Assembly: GCF_000688375.1 (NCBI RefSeq)
Contig: NZ_JIAF01000001.1
Span: 124,001-188,000 of the forward strand
Length of the DNA: 64,000 nucleotides
Origin: Prevotella sp. HUN102
Lineage (GTDB): Bacteria; Bacteroidota; Bacteroidia; Bacteroidales; Bacteroidaceae
Direction of reading: 5' to 3'
A program made the translations under genes and the position numbers. The notes beneath the pieces are model-generated. The model was not told the DNA's origin. It ran no database searches and saw only the letters and a program-made list of their open reading frames with translations. Of the stretch, positions 43,355-51,822 are shown one piece after another. Numbering within the stretch: the stretch's first letter is position 1; each line of letters opens with the position of its first letter.

Positions 43355-43915
43355 TTATTGATGTTTCTTGATATATTCCGTGATTTTCTGGACGGCAATG
43401 TGGTATGAGGCTTTCAATGCTCCTTCGCTTGTGCCCAGAATGTCGTGTATTTCGGAGTATTTCTTCTCATCGTAGTATCTGAGAAGAAACACGGTTCGCT
43501 GAACATCGGGCAGGGAAGATATGGCTTCCTGCAAGAGAGCCTGTCCCTTGTCTCCGTCGAAATACTCATCGGCGAGCAGTCTGTTGGAAACTCCTGTGCT
43601 TTGATCGGCTCCAACGGTGGCAATAGGCTTCTGATGGCGTATGAAATCAAGCGATTCGTTGATGGCGATGCGGTACAACCACGTGGAAATCTTGGACTTT
43701 CCCTGAAAAGTTCCGATATTCTTCCACGCTTTCAGGAAAGTATTCTGCAATACATCGTCGGCATCGTCGTGAGATAGTACAAAGCTGCGAATCTTCCAAT
43801 ATAGCTGCTGACTATACTGGTTCACGAGTAATGCGAAAGCCTTCTGCTGTTCTTTAGGGTTTGCTAATAATTTAAGGAGCTCAGCTTCTTCAATCTGCGA
43901 CACAACAAGACACAA
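43355..43915 (-). CDS. ECF-type RNA polymerase sigma factor
   Basis: 186 residues. Region 2 is seen in FALLVNQYSQQLYWKIRSFVLSHDDADDVLQNTFLKAWKN (with DADDVLQNTF and FQGKSKISTWLYRIAINESLDF), and region 4 in LPDVQRTVFLLRYYDEKKYSEIHDILGTSEGALKASYHIAVQKI, whose second half is the -35-binding helix-turn-helix. It directs RNA polymerase to a small regulon, likely controlled by the anti-sigma-like protein encoded next. The start is uncertain: Met1 gives a short Val/Ser leader, and the next in-frame Met is far within the domain, so Met1 is kept. Confidence 0.93.
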   Translation of the reverse strand: MCLVVSQIEEAELLKLLANPKEQQKAFALLVNQYSQQLYWKIRSFVLSHDDADDVLQNTFLKAWKNIGTFQGKSKISTWLYRIAINESLDFIRHQKPIATVGADQSTGVSNRLLADEYFDGDKGQALLQEAISSLPDVQRTVFLLRYYDEKKYSEIHDILGTSEGALKASYHIAVQKITEYIKKHQ

Positions 43916-43932
43916 TAAATAGAGGGTAATGC

Positions 43933-44250
43933 TTAACGGATTGAAATCTTGCGAACTACTTTGCCCACTTTGACAATGTAGCAGCCCTTGGGCAGATTGA
44001 GGTTGTAGCGTTTGTCCTGACCGTCTACTCTCACGCTCATTACGCGCACTCCGGTTACATTGTAGATGTGCATCATTTCGTCGTTGGCTCCCTCGACGCG
44101 AAGAACAGAGCCATAAACAGAAATGGTGATGTTCTGAAACTCCTGTTCCGTAACCACGATAGCTGTATTCGCCTCAACGTTTGTTGGAAGCGCAAAGCTC
44201 AAAGTCATCAGTGCAATCAAAAAAGTAAATATTTTCTTAGCCATACGCAT
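43933..44250 (-). CDS. Secreted mini-protein, T9SS-tail-like
   Basis: 105 residues: a signal peptide (MAKKIFTFLIALMTLSFALPTNVEA; true start may be Met3 at 44244) and then about 75 residues in the form of a T9SS type A C-terminal domain (VYGSVLRVEGANDE, MHIYNVTGVRVMSVRVDGQ, NLPKGCYIVKVGKVVRKISIR). No cargo domain lies between. It is the first gene of an operon with an ECF sigma factor 17 bp downstream, and a promoter element lies 16 bp before its start. Either it is a tail-only T9SS substrate or a small beta-sandwich protein of similar form; function unknown. Confidence 0.75.
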   Translation of the reverse strand: MRMAKKIFTFLIALMTLSFALPTNVEANTAIVVTEQEFQNITISVYGSVLRVEGANDEMMHIYNVTGVRVMSVRVDGQDKRYNLNLPKGCYIVKVGKVVRKISIR

Positions 44251-44266
44251 TCTTATCTAACTATTG

Positions 44267-44274
44267 CAAAGATA
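44267..44274 (-). promoter_or_regulatory. -7 promoter element of the ECF sigma operon
   Basis: TATCTTTG on the minus strand, 16 bp before the first start codon. No spaced TTTG is clear, which is compatible with another sigma dependence. Confidence 0.55.
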
Positions 44275-44514
44275 GTATTTTTCTTGCATAGAAGATATGA
44301 AAATATTGTGTAATAATTTGATTTTAGAATTAATTAACGCTTGTTCTTCCCAATTCCTAATATTGATTTACGTACAAGGTGGTTGTCTTCTTTGCTATGA
44401 TGGATAGTGGAATAGCGGAGAACGTGGTACAGATATGAATAAATTTATTTGAGAAACGTAAGAATTTATTACTAAAAAGGCACGTCGTTTTTCTTCAAAA
44501 TAGAGATGAAAAAG
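44275..44514. other. Gene-free stretch upstream of the ECF operon
   Basis: No gene is seen between the promoter element and repeat copy G. Confidence 0.5.
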
Positions 44515-44630
44515 CCTTGTTTGCACGTTTGAAATTGTTTTTAGCGAAGGTTGGAATCTAAAGTTGCGAAGATTGCTGTGCATTCTTGCGAAGAACGCCT
44601 GACGATTGTCGCAAGAATGAAAGGTGAATG
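44515..44630 (+). repeat. Interspersed 22-bp-unit element, copy G
   Basis: Five successive units in 22-bp register at 44521, 44543, 44565, 44587 and 44609 (TTGCACGTTTG, AGCGAAGGTTG, TGCGAAGATTG, TGCGAAGAACG, TCGCAAGAATG). It lies 88 bp before the left end of the IS982-type element. Flanking leaders are eroded, so the orientation is uncertain. Confidence 0.8.
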
Positions 44631-44717
44631 TGCAGCAGATGAGGCTTAAAATAAGTTCTTTAGGTTTGTTTTATTGTTCTAAATGCGAACTTTTAGAGGG
44701 CGTTTTAATGCACAGAG

Positions 44718-45753
44718 TACGCCAGTTCGGGATAAGAAAGTTGTTGAAAATGTTGGTAATCTCGCTTATTTTTTGTAACTTTACAGTTGAACATCAATTA
44801 ATTACAAACAATATAAGCGATGATTACCGAAGACAAAGTTACAGAAATTTTCTGTGTTATTGATGAGTTTTGCAAGAATTTAGGCGCAGAATTGAATAAA
44901 AACCTTCAAATAGCTCCCACAGACGAAGGCTACAAGCATGTCAGACACCGTAAGGGGCGTATGTGTGAAAGTGAGATTATGACCATTTTGCTATGCTGGC
45001 ATTTTGAGACTTTCCGAAACTTCAAACATTATTATCTGTTCTTTGTGAAAGTTCATCTTGCCCGATGTTTTCCCACCGCAGTATCCTACAATCGCTTTGT
45101 GGAACTTATGCCTCGGGAGTTCTTTACAATGCTTACTTTTATGAAACTTTACGCCTTTGGCAAATGCACGGGAATCAGCTTTGTCGATAGTACTATGATA
45201 CCTGTATGCCATAATGTAAGAAGATATTTCAATAGGGCTTTTGAGGGCTTTGCCAAGAGCGGAAAGGGTACAATGGGATGGTGCCATGGCTTCAAACTGC
45301 ATCTGCTTTGCAATGACACAGGAGAGATCATAACATTCTGTCTTACACCTGCCAACGTGGACGACAGAGATCAAAGGGTATGGTCTGTTTTTACAAAAGT
45401 GCTCTATGGAAAAGTATTCGCAGACAGGGGATATATCAAGTGGGAACTCTTTGAGCAAGGAATACATCTTGTACACGGACTGAAAGCAAAGATGAAAAAA
45501 CAAACTTATGCCTGTGTATGATAAAATCATGTTACGAAAGAGATATATAATAGAGTGTATAAATGAGTTATTGAAAAACAAGGCAAACCTTGTACATTCA
45601 AGACACAGGTCAATACATAATTTCATCATGAACTTATGCTCGGCATTGGCGGCATATTGTTTCTTTGAAAATAAACCGGATGGGCTGTCAGTATATGTGG
45701 AAGATAAAAGACAACTGGAACTTTTTTAAGATTTATTATCCCGAACTGGCGTA
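44718..45753 (+). mobile_element. IS982-family-like insertion sequence
   Basis: Perfect 18-bp terminal inverted repeats, TACGCCAGTTCGGGATAA at 44718-44735 and its complement at 45736-45753, bound a 1036-bp element, the size of IS982 members. Inside is one transposase frame broken near its end. I found no clear target duplication: flanks are CACAGAG on the left and AACTATC on the right. The element lies between an operon start and a secreted-protein promoter. Confidence 0.9.
44820..45729 (+). pseudogene. IS982-like transposase, frameshifted
   Basis: The first frame (44820-45521) has the DDE-type features of IS982 transposases: SFVDSTMIPVCHNVRR (first Asp), KGTMGWCHGFKLHLLCND, and TPANVDDRDQ with VFADRGYIKWEL. 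A second frame carries the C-terminal end (KIMLRKRYIIECINELLKNKANLVHSRHRS region). The switch is at an A6 run near 45490-45497 (ATGAAAAAAC): removing one A would give KNKLMPVYDKIMLRKR continuous with the second frame. This looks like a one-base expansion. Slippage at the run might still make some full-length product, but the simple reading is an inactive gene. Confidence 0.85.
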
Positions 45754-45831
45754 AACTATCGCATTTGATATGTCTGTTATCTGCTTGTTAGTATATATCG
45801 TGCAGATGTGTAATTATTTTGCAATAATATA

Positions 45832-45863
45832 TTTGCATTATAAATAATTTTATTGTATATTTG
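45832..45863 (+). promoter_or_regulatory. Bacteroidetes-type promoter of the secreted protein
   Basis: TTTG at 45832-45835, 20-bp spacer, TATATTTG at 45856-45863, a perfect match. It lies 79 bp outside the IS end, and the start codon is about 130 bp downstream. Confidence 0.8.
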
Positions 45864-45993
45864 CATTAAACAATCATTTTGCTGTTGCATTATTACTGTT
45901 GTCAATCAAGAAATGTATCTTTTTGAAACACTAATAGAATTGTCAATACAAAACAAACCATTTAGTATAATATTTTCAATAATCAAGAACCTT

Positions 45994-47970
45994 ATGAAGA
46001 AACTGTTTACAACCTTATTTGCAGCCGTGGCAATAATTACTTCGCTGCCCGTGCAGGCACAAACGACACAGACAGGCTATAATTTGTATGGTCACGTATC
46101 AAACTTTGACGAAAAATGCGGAATCTATCAGTTCACGTCTAATGGCAATACTGATATGAACCTTGTAATCAACATTGGCACAAAGCCCGGTTACGGTGCC
46201 GTGAAAGTGAAAGATTTGTATTATGTTTTCAATATGGAGTCCGCAGGCGAATACGGCCCTGAATATGTTATGGACATCTATGATACGGAAAACTACGAAC
46301 TTATCACACGCCATAAACTCTCCAAGGACATTGTTTCGGAAGGAAGCCCGATTACCTACGATGCCAAAACCGATAAGGTTTACAGCATCTACAAGGTAAA
46401 CGATTACTATTATCAGCTCTGCACGTTAGACCTTAAGCGTGATAAGAAAACCGAGATAGGTTCGCTGACAAAGAATTTCCTCACGTTGGCATTCAATGAT
46501 GAGGGAAAACTCTATGGAATTACCGACCAAGGCGACCTTTACATTATTTCGACTGCCGATGCTGCTATCGAACTGGTGGGGAACACAAAGCTGACGCCGA
46601 TGTATCAGCAGGCAGCAACTTTCCTTCCGGGCGACAATAAGAATATGTATTGGACGGCTACTTTCCAAACGGAAAACGGTGGATTATATAAGGTGGATGT
46701 TACCAATGCCGCGTGCGAAAAGATTAAGACTTTTCCTGAAGACCACGAATTTGCCTTTATCTGGGCAGGCGACAAAATCATTCAGGCTGACGCACCCGGC
46801 AAATCAACCAATATCAGCACGAAGTTTGAAAACGGATCAACCGCCGGGAAAGTGTTGTTCACGGCTCCTGCCACCACTCATTCCGGCGGTACGCTGACCG
46901 GTTCGCTCACGTATCGTGTCTTGGTGGATGGAGAGGAAAAAGCCAACGGCAGCACGAATCCGGGAGAAGACGTGCAGGCTGACGTAACCACGACGCAGGG
47001 AATGCACAGTTTCACAATCGTTGTAAGCAACGATTACGGAGACGGAGAAAAGGCAGGACTCACTAAGCAATATATAGGAAAGGACACGCCGAAGGCTGTT
47101 TCCAATGTAAAACTGGAACGTGCTGCTAATGGAACCGACCTTACACTTACGTGGGATGGTCCAACGGAAAGCGTACACAACGGTTATTTTAATGCTGAAG
47201 AAGTGAAATATAAGGTGGTTCAGATGCCGGCAAACAAGATGATAGAAGCAAATGCTGTATCTCCTTTCACTTTCAATGTTGCTTCCGATAAGCCTGAATT
47301 GTGCTTCTTCGATGTAATTCCTTATGTTGATGAGACTACGGTCGGCATACCGATGTCGTCGAACAAACTGTTGATAGGTAAGCCCTTCACGGTGCCATAT
47401 ACTGAAAATTTCGACAAGAATGAAGAATTCCTGCTCTTTACCATCGAGCATAATGGAGAAGGAAATGGTTATTGGGCGTGGGATTATGACTATAAATGGA
47501 TTTCAATTTACAGCAGTACGGAAAAGGACGATTGGATTTTCACACCGTTCATTGCCGTAGAGAAGGGAGCGACCTATAAACTTTCGTTTGATGTGCAGAC
47601 CATCGGAAAGGAAAAGTTTGAAGTGAGATTGGGCAATTCGCCGTCTTCAACTGCTATGACCCAAGAATTGATAAGCGACACAGAGCTTGACACCGATGGA
47701 AAGTTCATTAATAAAGAGTGTGAATTTACCGTTGAGGAAGGCAATATTGTCTTCATAGGCTTCCACGCCAACACTACTAACTTTGAAGATGCAATGAAAT
47801 TATATCTCGATAATATTAAGGTGGAGAAGACCGGAACGACGAAAATCGATGCCGTGGGCACAAGCAAAGAGGATGAAAATACGCCGATGTATAATCTTTC
47901 CGGGCAGAAAGTGGATAAAAACTATAAGGGAATTGTAATTCAAAAAGGCAGAAAGTTTATGAACAGATAA
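45994..47970 (+). CDS. Secreted multi-domain protein with choice-of-anchor J domain
   Basis: 658 residues from the ATG at 45994, chosen because a signal peptide (MKKLFTTLFAAVAIITSLPVQAQ) begins there; the frame is open upstream from 45853 but includes the promoter. The N-terminal half has repeated blade-like strands (YDAKTDKVYSIYKVND, FNDEGKLYGITDQGDLYII) as in a beta-propeller. FN3-like parts follow (VSNVKLERAANGTDLTLTWDG). Then comes a choice-of-anchor J/cleaved adhesin domain (ENFDKNEEFLLF, DDWIFTPFIAVEKGATYKLSFDV, LYLDNIKVEK). It ends in a Prevotella-type short tail (YNLSGQKVDKNYKGIVIQKGR) whose export role is not clear to me. Function is probably adhesion, inferred. Confidence 0.8.
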   Translation: MKKLFTTLFAAVAIITSLPVQAQTTQTGYNLYGHVSNFDEKCGIYQFTSNGNTDMNLVINIGTKPGYGAVKVKDLYYVFNMESAGEYGPEYVMDIYDTENYELITRHKLSKDIVSEGSPITYDAKTDKVYSIYKVNDYYYQLCTLDLKRDKKTEIGSLTKNFLTLAFNDEGKLYGITDQGDLYIISTADAAIELVGNTKLTPMYQQAATFLPGDNKNMYWTATFQTENGGLYKVDVTNAACEKIKTFPEDHEFAFIWAGDKIIQADAPGKSTNISTKFENGSTAGKVLFTAPATTHSGGTLTGSLTYRVLVDGEEKANGSTNPGEDVQADVTTTQGMHSFTIVVSNDYGDGEKAGLTKQYIGKDTPKAVSNVKLERAANGTDLTLTWDGPTESVHNGYFNAEEVKYKVVQMPANKMIEANAVSPFTFNVASDKPELCFFDVIPYVDETTVGIPMSSNKLLIGKPFTVPYTENFDKNEEFLLFTIEHNGEGNGYWAWDYDYKWISIYSSTEKDDWIFTPFIAVEKGATYKLSFDVQTIGKEKFEVRLGNSPSSTAMTQELISDTELDTDGKFINKECEFTVEEGNIVFIGFHANTTNFEDAMKLYLDNIKVEKTGTTKIDAVGTSKEDENTPMYNLSGQKVDKNYKGIVIQKGRKFMNR

Positions 47971-48219
47971 ACTTTCCAATCGTTTTTAGCACTGATATTC
48001 CCCATTGGCAACTGCAAGGAACGCCAATGGGGAATCTGTAATGCCTTTGCGTGTGGAAAAGTGATGCCCCGTGCCTTTGCAGGCAGTAAGTCCTTTTTAT
48101 ATATTGATTATCAACAAGAAAGCCGACAGAGGGACTTTCCTGTCGGAATAGGAAGATCTGGAGAAGTGGAGTTTTTGAGCCGGGAAACTTCAAAATGTTG
48201 GAAAAAAAACATAGAAATG
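47971..48219. other. Gene-free stretch with a strong hairpin
   Basis: A perfect 12-bp stem TTCCCCATTGGC/GCCAATGGGGAA (47998-48009 with 48023-48034, 13-nt loop) sits 28 bp after the stop but is not followed by a U-tract. A shorter stem CCGACAG/CTGTCGG lies at 48123-48146. No gene is seen. Confidence 0.6.
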
Positions 48220-48251
48220 TTTGGTGGAATAAAAAACTTGCAGTATCTTTG
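48220..48251 (+). promoter_or_regulatory. Promoter of the tRNA cluster
   Basis: TTTG at 48220-48223, 20-bp spacer, TATCTTTG at 48244-48251; the first tRNA begins 43 bp downstream. Confidence 0.85.
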
Positions 48252-48293
48252 CACTCGCAATTCGGAAATGAGTTCTCTCATAGTGAATGGCAG

Positions 48294-48367
48294 CGGGGTG
48301 TAGCGCAGCCCGGTAGCGCGCCTGGTTTGGGACCAGGTGGTCGCAGGTTCGAATCCTGTCGCCCCGA
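48294..48367 (+). tRNA. tRNA-Pro (TGG)
   Basis: 74 nt, acceptor CGGGGTG/CGCCCCG, anticodon loop TTTGGGA (TGG), T-arm CAGGTTCGAATCCTG. CCA is not encoded. First of a five-tRNA cluster. Confidence 0.97.
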
Positions 48368-48396
48368 CCGAAGTCTTTTGGTGAAAAGATTATCTT

Positions 48397-48469
48397 GCGG
48401 AAATAGCTCAGTTGGTAGAGCACAACCTTGCCAAGGTTGGGGTCGCGAGTTCGAGTCTCGTTTTCCGCT
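48397..48469 (+). tRNA. tRNA-Gly (GCC), copy 1
   Basis: 73 nt, acceptor GCGGAAA/TTTCCGC, anticodon loop TTGCCAA (GCC). Identical in sequence to the copy at 48738. Confidence 0.97.
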
Positions 48470-48517
48470 CTCATTGAAATGATGAAATAAGTAAGTGAGA
48501 GACCTGTTCTCTGTTTG

Positions 48518-48598
48518 GCCCAGGTGGCGGAATTGGTAGACGCGCACGTTTCAGGTGCGTGTGTTTATAACGTGCAGGTTCGAGTCCTGTTCTGGGCA
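48518..48598 (+). tRNA. tRNA-Leu (CAG)
   Basis: 81 nt with a long variable arm. Acceptor GCCCAGG/TCTGGGC, anticodon stem CACGT/GCGTG, loop TTCAGGT (CAG). Confidence 0.95.
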
Positions 48599-48625
48599 CA
48601 TTACTTATTTTGTTATGATTTGTAT

Positions 48626-48709
48626 GGAGAGGTGGCGGAATTGGTAGACGCGCTACTTTGAGGGGGTAGTGAAAATTGCTTCGTGGGAGTTCGAGTCTCC
48701 TCCTCTTCA
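48626..48709 (+). tRNA. tRNA-Leu (GAG)
   Basis: 84 nt with a long variable arm. Acceptor GGAGAGG/CCTCTTC, anticodon stem CTACT/GGTAG, loop TTGAGGG (GAG). Confidence 0.95.
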
Positions 48710-48737
48710 CTTTAGTAAGAGTTCTTACTTTTATGTT

Positions 48738-48810
48738 GCGGAAATAGCTCAGTTGGTAGAGCACAACCTTGCCAAGGTTGGGGTCGCGAGTTCGAGTCTC
48801 GTTTTCCGCT
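48738..48810 (+). tRNA. tRNA-Gly (GCC), copy 2
   Basis: 73 nt, identical to copy 1 at 48397, a duplication within the cluster. Confidence 0.97.
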
Positions 48811-48850
48811 CTTTTATTGCATTAGAGAAACATACTATCATTCCATCTAA

Positions 48851-49387
48851 ATGAATTTATATTTAAGATATTTCGATAACGAGACATTGGTATATAATGT
48901 TGAACAGGCTTTAGACTTTCTCGCTTCCATCCCTGACATTCAGGTTACTCCTGATATGGAGGATGATATTCGTGCCTATGCTGAGGGAGACGTGTTCTAT
49001 CCGAAGCGTTACAAGGTGCGTCCGCGCGTGTATTTCATTATCATCAAGACCGAAGCCGAGACGATGCTCGATTTCAAGCAGAAGAAGGCTTTGAGAACAA
49101 ACGACGTGGTTCAGCGCAAGGACACATCTGTATTGATGCACCTGACGGAGGAAAGAGACGGATGGTATGAAGGGACGATCGATTTCAAGCGAGTTGTGTT
49201 CCTGCCGGCTACGGGCAAGCACGAGTACCGCGACACGCATTTCGTGGCACGGTGCAAGTCTATCTCCGGTCTGGATTGCTATAATCGCATCATCGATTAT
49301 CTGAGAGACCACGTGGATTCGCGAAGCCAGTTCCCTTCTGCAAAGGGAAAGAATTTCTCGTTCCGTTATCTCGGAATGTGGAAGTAA
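48851..49387 (+). CDS. Protein of unknown function, Bacteroidales-type
   Basis: 178 residues, cytoplasmic, without recognised motif. It contains NVEQALDFLASIPDIQ, an acidic DMEDDIRAYAEGD, VRPRVYFIIIKTEAETM, and a C-terminal ISGLDCYNRIIDYLRDHV. I do not recognise the family. It begins 41 bp after the last tRNA and ends 31 bp before ssb, so it may share a transcript with ssb, gldE and the phosphopantetheinyl transferase gene. Orthologues seem plausible, since the reading is of normal coding character. Confidence 0.78.
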   Translation: MNLYLRYFDNETLVYNVEQALDFLASIPDIQVTPDMEDDIRAYAEGDVFYPKRYKVRPRVYFIIIKTEAETMLDFKQKKALRTNDVVQRKDTSVLMHLTEERDGWYEGTIDFKRVVFLPATGKHEYRDTHFVARCKSISGLDCYNRIIDYLRDHVDSRSQFPSAKGKNFSFRYLGMWK

Positions 49388-49418
49388 GATAGATTGTCTG
49401 ATTTTTATAGGAAATCTT

Positions 49419-49826
49419 ATGAACAAGGTAATGCTGATTGGAAATGTGGGTAAGGATCCCGAGGTGCGTTATTACGAGCCCGACCAGTGCGTGGCGTCTT
49501 TTACGATGGCGACTACGGAGAGGGGCTACACGCTGCCGAACGGAACTTCCGTGCCCGACCATACCGATTGGCACAACATTGTTTTGTTCAAGGGGTTGGC
49601 AAAATATGCCGAACAATACATACATAAGGGCGACAAGATTTATGTAGAGGGTAGGGTTCGTTATAGAAATTATGATGATAAGAAAGGAATGCGACGTGTG
49701 GTAACTGAAATCTATGCTGACAACATCGAATGGCTGTCGGCACCCAGAAGACAGGAACAGGCATCGGTTTCAACAATAAAGGAATCGGATGATAAGGATA
49801 CTGACGATTCAAAGCTGCCATTCTAA
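49419..49826 (+). CDS. ssb: Single-stranded DNA-binding protein
   Basis: 135 residues. The OB fold starts MNKVMLIGNVGKDPEVRY, continues with ASFTMATTERGY, TDWHNIVLFKGLAKYAEQYIHKGDKIYVEGRVRYRNYDDKKG-type core strands, and ends in an acidic tail DDKDTDDSKLPF, which resembles the SSB C-terminal tip (DDDxPF) used to recruit partner proteins. It coats single-stranded DNA in replication and repair. It overlaps gldE by one base (TAATG), so the two are translationally coupled, an order common in Bacteroidetes. Confidence 0.95.
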   Translation: MNKVMLIGNVGKDPEVRYYEPDQCVASFTMATTERGYTLPNGTSVPDHTDWHNIVLFKGLAKYAEQYIHKGDKIYVEGRVRYRNYDDKKGMRRVVTEIYADNIEWLSAPRRQEQASVSTIKESDDKDTDDSKLPF

Positions 49827-51151
49827 TGGAAGATTTTTTACAACTCATATCGGATAATATTGAATTTGTTGCACCAACAAGTGCTGGTGTCTATATAGCG
49901 GCCGCACTGGCCGCTTTGTTGATTTTTATATCAGGCTTTGCCAGTGGCTCCGAAATAGCCTTTTTCAGCCTTACGCCAAATGATCTGGAGGAACTTGATG
50001 CCGACAAGAGTGTCGCGGATGCGAACATTGAGCTGTTGCGCAAGGATAGTGAGCGCACGTTGGCAACGATTCTGATTCTCAATAATCTTGTGAATGTTAC
50101 TATCGTGATGCTTTCCAACTTTGTGTTGGGAAGCGTGCTGAGGTTCTCGGCTGCGTGGATGGAGTTTTTCTGTGTAACGATTCTGCTGACATTTCTCTTG
50201 TTGCTTTTCGGCGAGATTATGCCGAAGGTGTTCAGCAGGCTGAATCCTCTGAAGTTTTGCAGAAGAGCCGTGAGAGGCATTATGTTTGCGAGGAAACTGT
50301 TCTGGCCGATAGAGAATGTTCTGCTGAAAAGTAGTGCCTTTGCAGAGAAGATGGTTCACAAGGAAAACCGTCAGCTTTCGATGGACGACCTTGAGCAGGC
50401 TTTGGAACTTACGAACAAGAATGAGATTCAGGAGGAGAAGGAAATGCTTCAGGGAATCATCAGATTCGTGGACAAGACGGCAAAGGAGGTGATGACTTCC
50501 CGTCAGGATATTGTCGATCTGGACATTCATTCCAATTATTCGCAGGTAATCAAGAGCATTGTCGATAATAAGTTCTCGCGCATTCCAATCTATCAGGACA
50601 GCGAGGACAATATCCGGGGCATTCTTTACATCAAGGATTTGCTTCCGTATATTTCCAAACCGGGCAACTTCCGTTGGCAGAGCTTGATTCGTCCGCCGTA
50701 TTTCGTGCCTGAAACAAAGAAAATTGATGATCTTCTGCGTGAGTTTCAGGACAATAAGGTGCATATTGCGATCGTGGTGGACGAGTTCGGTGGCACGAGC
50801 GGACTGGTAACAATGGAGGATATTCTTGAGGAAATAGTCGGAGAAATCAACGACGAGTTCGACGATGAAGCAGCATCTTATTCCAAACTTGCCAATAATG
50901 TGTATCTTTTTGAGGGAAAAACGTCTATCGGAGAGTTCACGAAGATATTTGAACTCGACGATGAGTTTTTTGCCGATGTGCAGGGCGAGGCCGATTCTCT
51001 TGCCGGATTGCTGTTGGAAATCAAGGGCGATTTCCCGCTGATGAATGAGAAGATAAGTTTTGAGCAATTCACTTTTGAGGTGGTGGGAATCGATAACCGT
51101 CGAATTACGAAGATAAAAGTTTTTGTGAACGATGTTGGTAAGCATAACTGA
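49826..51151 (+). CDS. gldE: Gliding-motility-type GldE, CorC/hemolysin family
   Basis: 441 residues. An N-terminal DUF21/CNNM membrane part (LAALLIFISGFASGSEIAFFSLTPNDLEELD, FFCVTILLTFLLLLFGEIMPKVFS) has about four segments. Paired CBS domains follow (MTSRQDIVDLDIHS, FSRIPIYQDSEDNIRGILYIKDLLPYI, VHIAIVVDEFGGTSGLVTMEDILEEIVGEI), then a CorC_HlyC domain. Genes of this type next to ssb are named gldE in Bacteroidetes, and in many species are present without gliding, probably as ion-transport-related or envelope proteins. It ends in a 20-bp overlap with the next gene. Confidence 0.88.
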   Translation: MEDFLQLISDNIEFVAPTSAGVYIAAALAALLIFISGFASGSEIAFFSLTPNDLEELDADKSVADANIELLRKDSERTLATILILNNLVNVTIVMLSNFVLGSVLRFSAAWMEFFCVTILLTFLLLLFGEIMPKVFSRLNPLKFCRRAVRGIMFARKLFWPIENVLLKSSAFAEKMVHKENRQLSMDDLEQALELTNKNEIQEEKEMLQGIIRFVDKTAKEVMTSRQDIVDLDIHSNYSQVIKSIVDNKFSRIPIYQDSEDNIRGILYIKDLLPYISKPGNFRWQSLIRPPYFVPETKKIDDLLREFQDNKVHIAIVVDEFGGTSGLVTMEDILEEIVGEINDEFDDEAASYSKLANNVYLFEGKTSIGEFTKIFELDDEFFADVQGEADSLAGLLLEIKGDFPLMNEKISFEQFTFEVVGIDNRRITKIKVFVNDVGKHN

Positions 51152-51641
51152 ACCTGCTGAAAATCTCCATTTGGGCATTTACAAGATAGGAGAGGGTAGA
51201 GAAGAAGAGAAGCGTGGTGCGCGGGAGCTTCTGAAGGCTATGCTTGGTTATGAGGCTGAAATCGGACATGATTCGGATGGAAAGCCTGTGATTCCCGGTT
51301 TCAACATCAGTATTTCGCACACGAAAGGTTATGTTGCCGTTCTGCTCTCTGCTGTTTTCAAGGTGGGAATAGATATAGAATACCATTCCGACCGTATTCA
51401 AAAGATTGCCCGACGCTTTCTCCGTCCCGATGAAATCTATTCGCAGAGCATTGACTTATTGACGGTATGGTGTGTCAAGGAAACGCTCTATAAACTTCGT
51501 TCTGAAGAGCATTTGACCTATCAGGAAATGCTTGTGGATGTTGAGAATACGAAGGTTTCTGATTTAAAGGCTGATAATGAATTGGAATATAAGGTTTCCG
51601 ATTATGGCGATTTTCTCTTGACAATGGCGTGGGAGCTTTAG
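51132..51641 (+). CDS. 4'-phosphopantetheinyl transferase superfamily protein
   Basis: 169 residues. It moves the phosphopantetheine arm from CoA to a carrier protein. The family's Mg-binding motif is VGIDIEYHSDRI (Asp and Glu), and the second is WCVKETLYKL (WxxKEA-like). The first domain has INISISHTKGYVAVLLS-type sequence (FNISISHTKGYVAVLLS). Length is short for the Sfp type (about 225) and closer to the compact Bacteroidetes form. It overlaps gldE by 20 bp, so the operon is ssb-gldE-this gene. The acyl or peptidyl carrier substrate is unknown. Confidence 0.9.
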   Translation: MLVSITEPAENLHLGIYKIGEGREEEKRGARELLKAMLGYEAEIGHDSDGKPVIPGFNISISHTKGYVAVLLSAVFKVGIDIEYHSDRIQKIARRFLRPDEIYSQSIDLLTVWCVKETLYKLRSEEHLTYQEMLVDVENTKVSDLKADNELEYKVSDYGDFLLTMAWEL

Positions 51642-51740
51642 TTTCTGACAATCGTTTCTCCCCTAAATGGCGTTTATCTTGTTCCTTTTGGTGGATTTTC
51701 TTCTTTTTCAGCGAAATGTTTGTTTATTTGTCTTAAAATA

Positions 51741-51772
51741 TTTGTTTGTTCTGTTGAATGTCTTTACATTTG
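51741..51772 (+). promoter_or_regulatory. Promoter of the outer-membrane protein gene
   Basis: TTTG at 51741-51744, 20-bp spacer, TACATTTG at 51765-51772, with the start codon 50 bp downstream. Confidence 0.8.
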
Positions 51773-51822
51773 TACCAGTTTTTCAACACTATTATAATAA
51801 TAGCTATTTAGAGACTTATAAA

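Noticed and set aside
44820..45729. Programmed frameshifting of the IS982-like transposase
   Set aside because: IS982 members normally have a single frame, and one extra A in an A-run explains the break more simply.
45853..45993. Upstream extension of the adhesin-like protein
   Set aside because: The extension contains the promoter -7 box and precedes a clear signal peptide at 45994.
51667..51822. Upstream extension of the porin-family protein
   Set aside because: The extension covers the TTTG/TACATTTG promoter and precedes the signal peptide at 51823.
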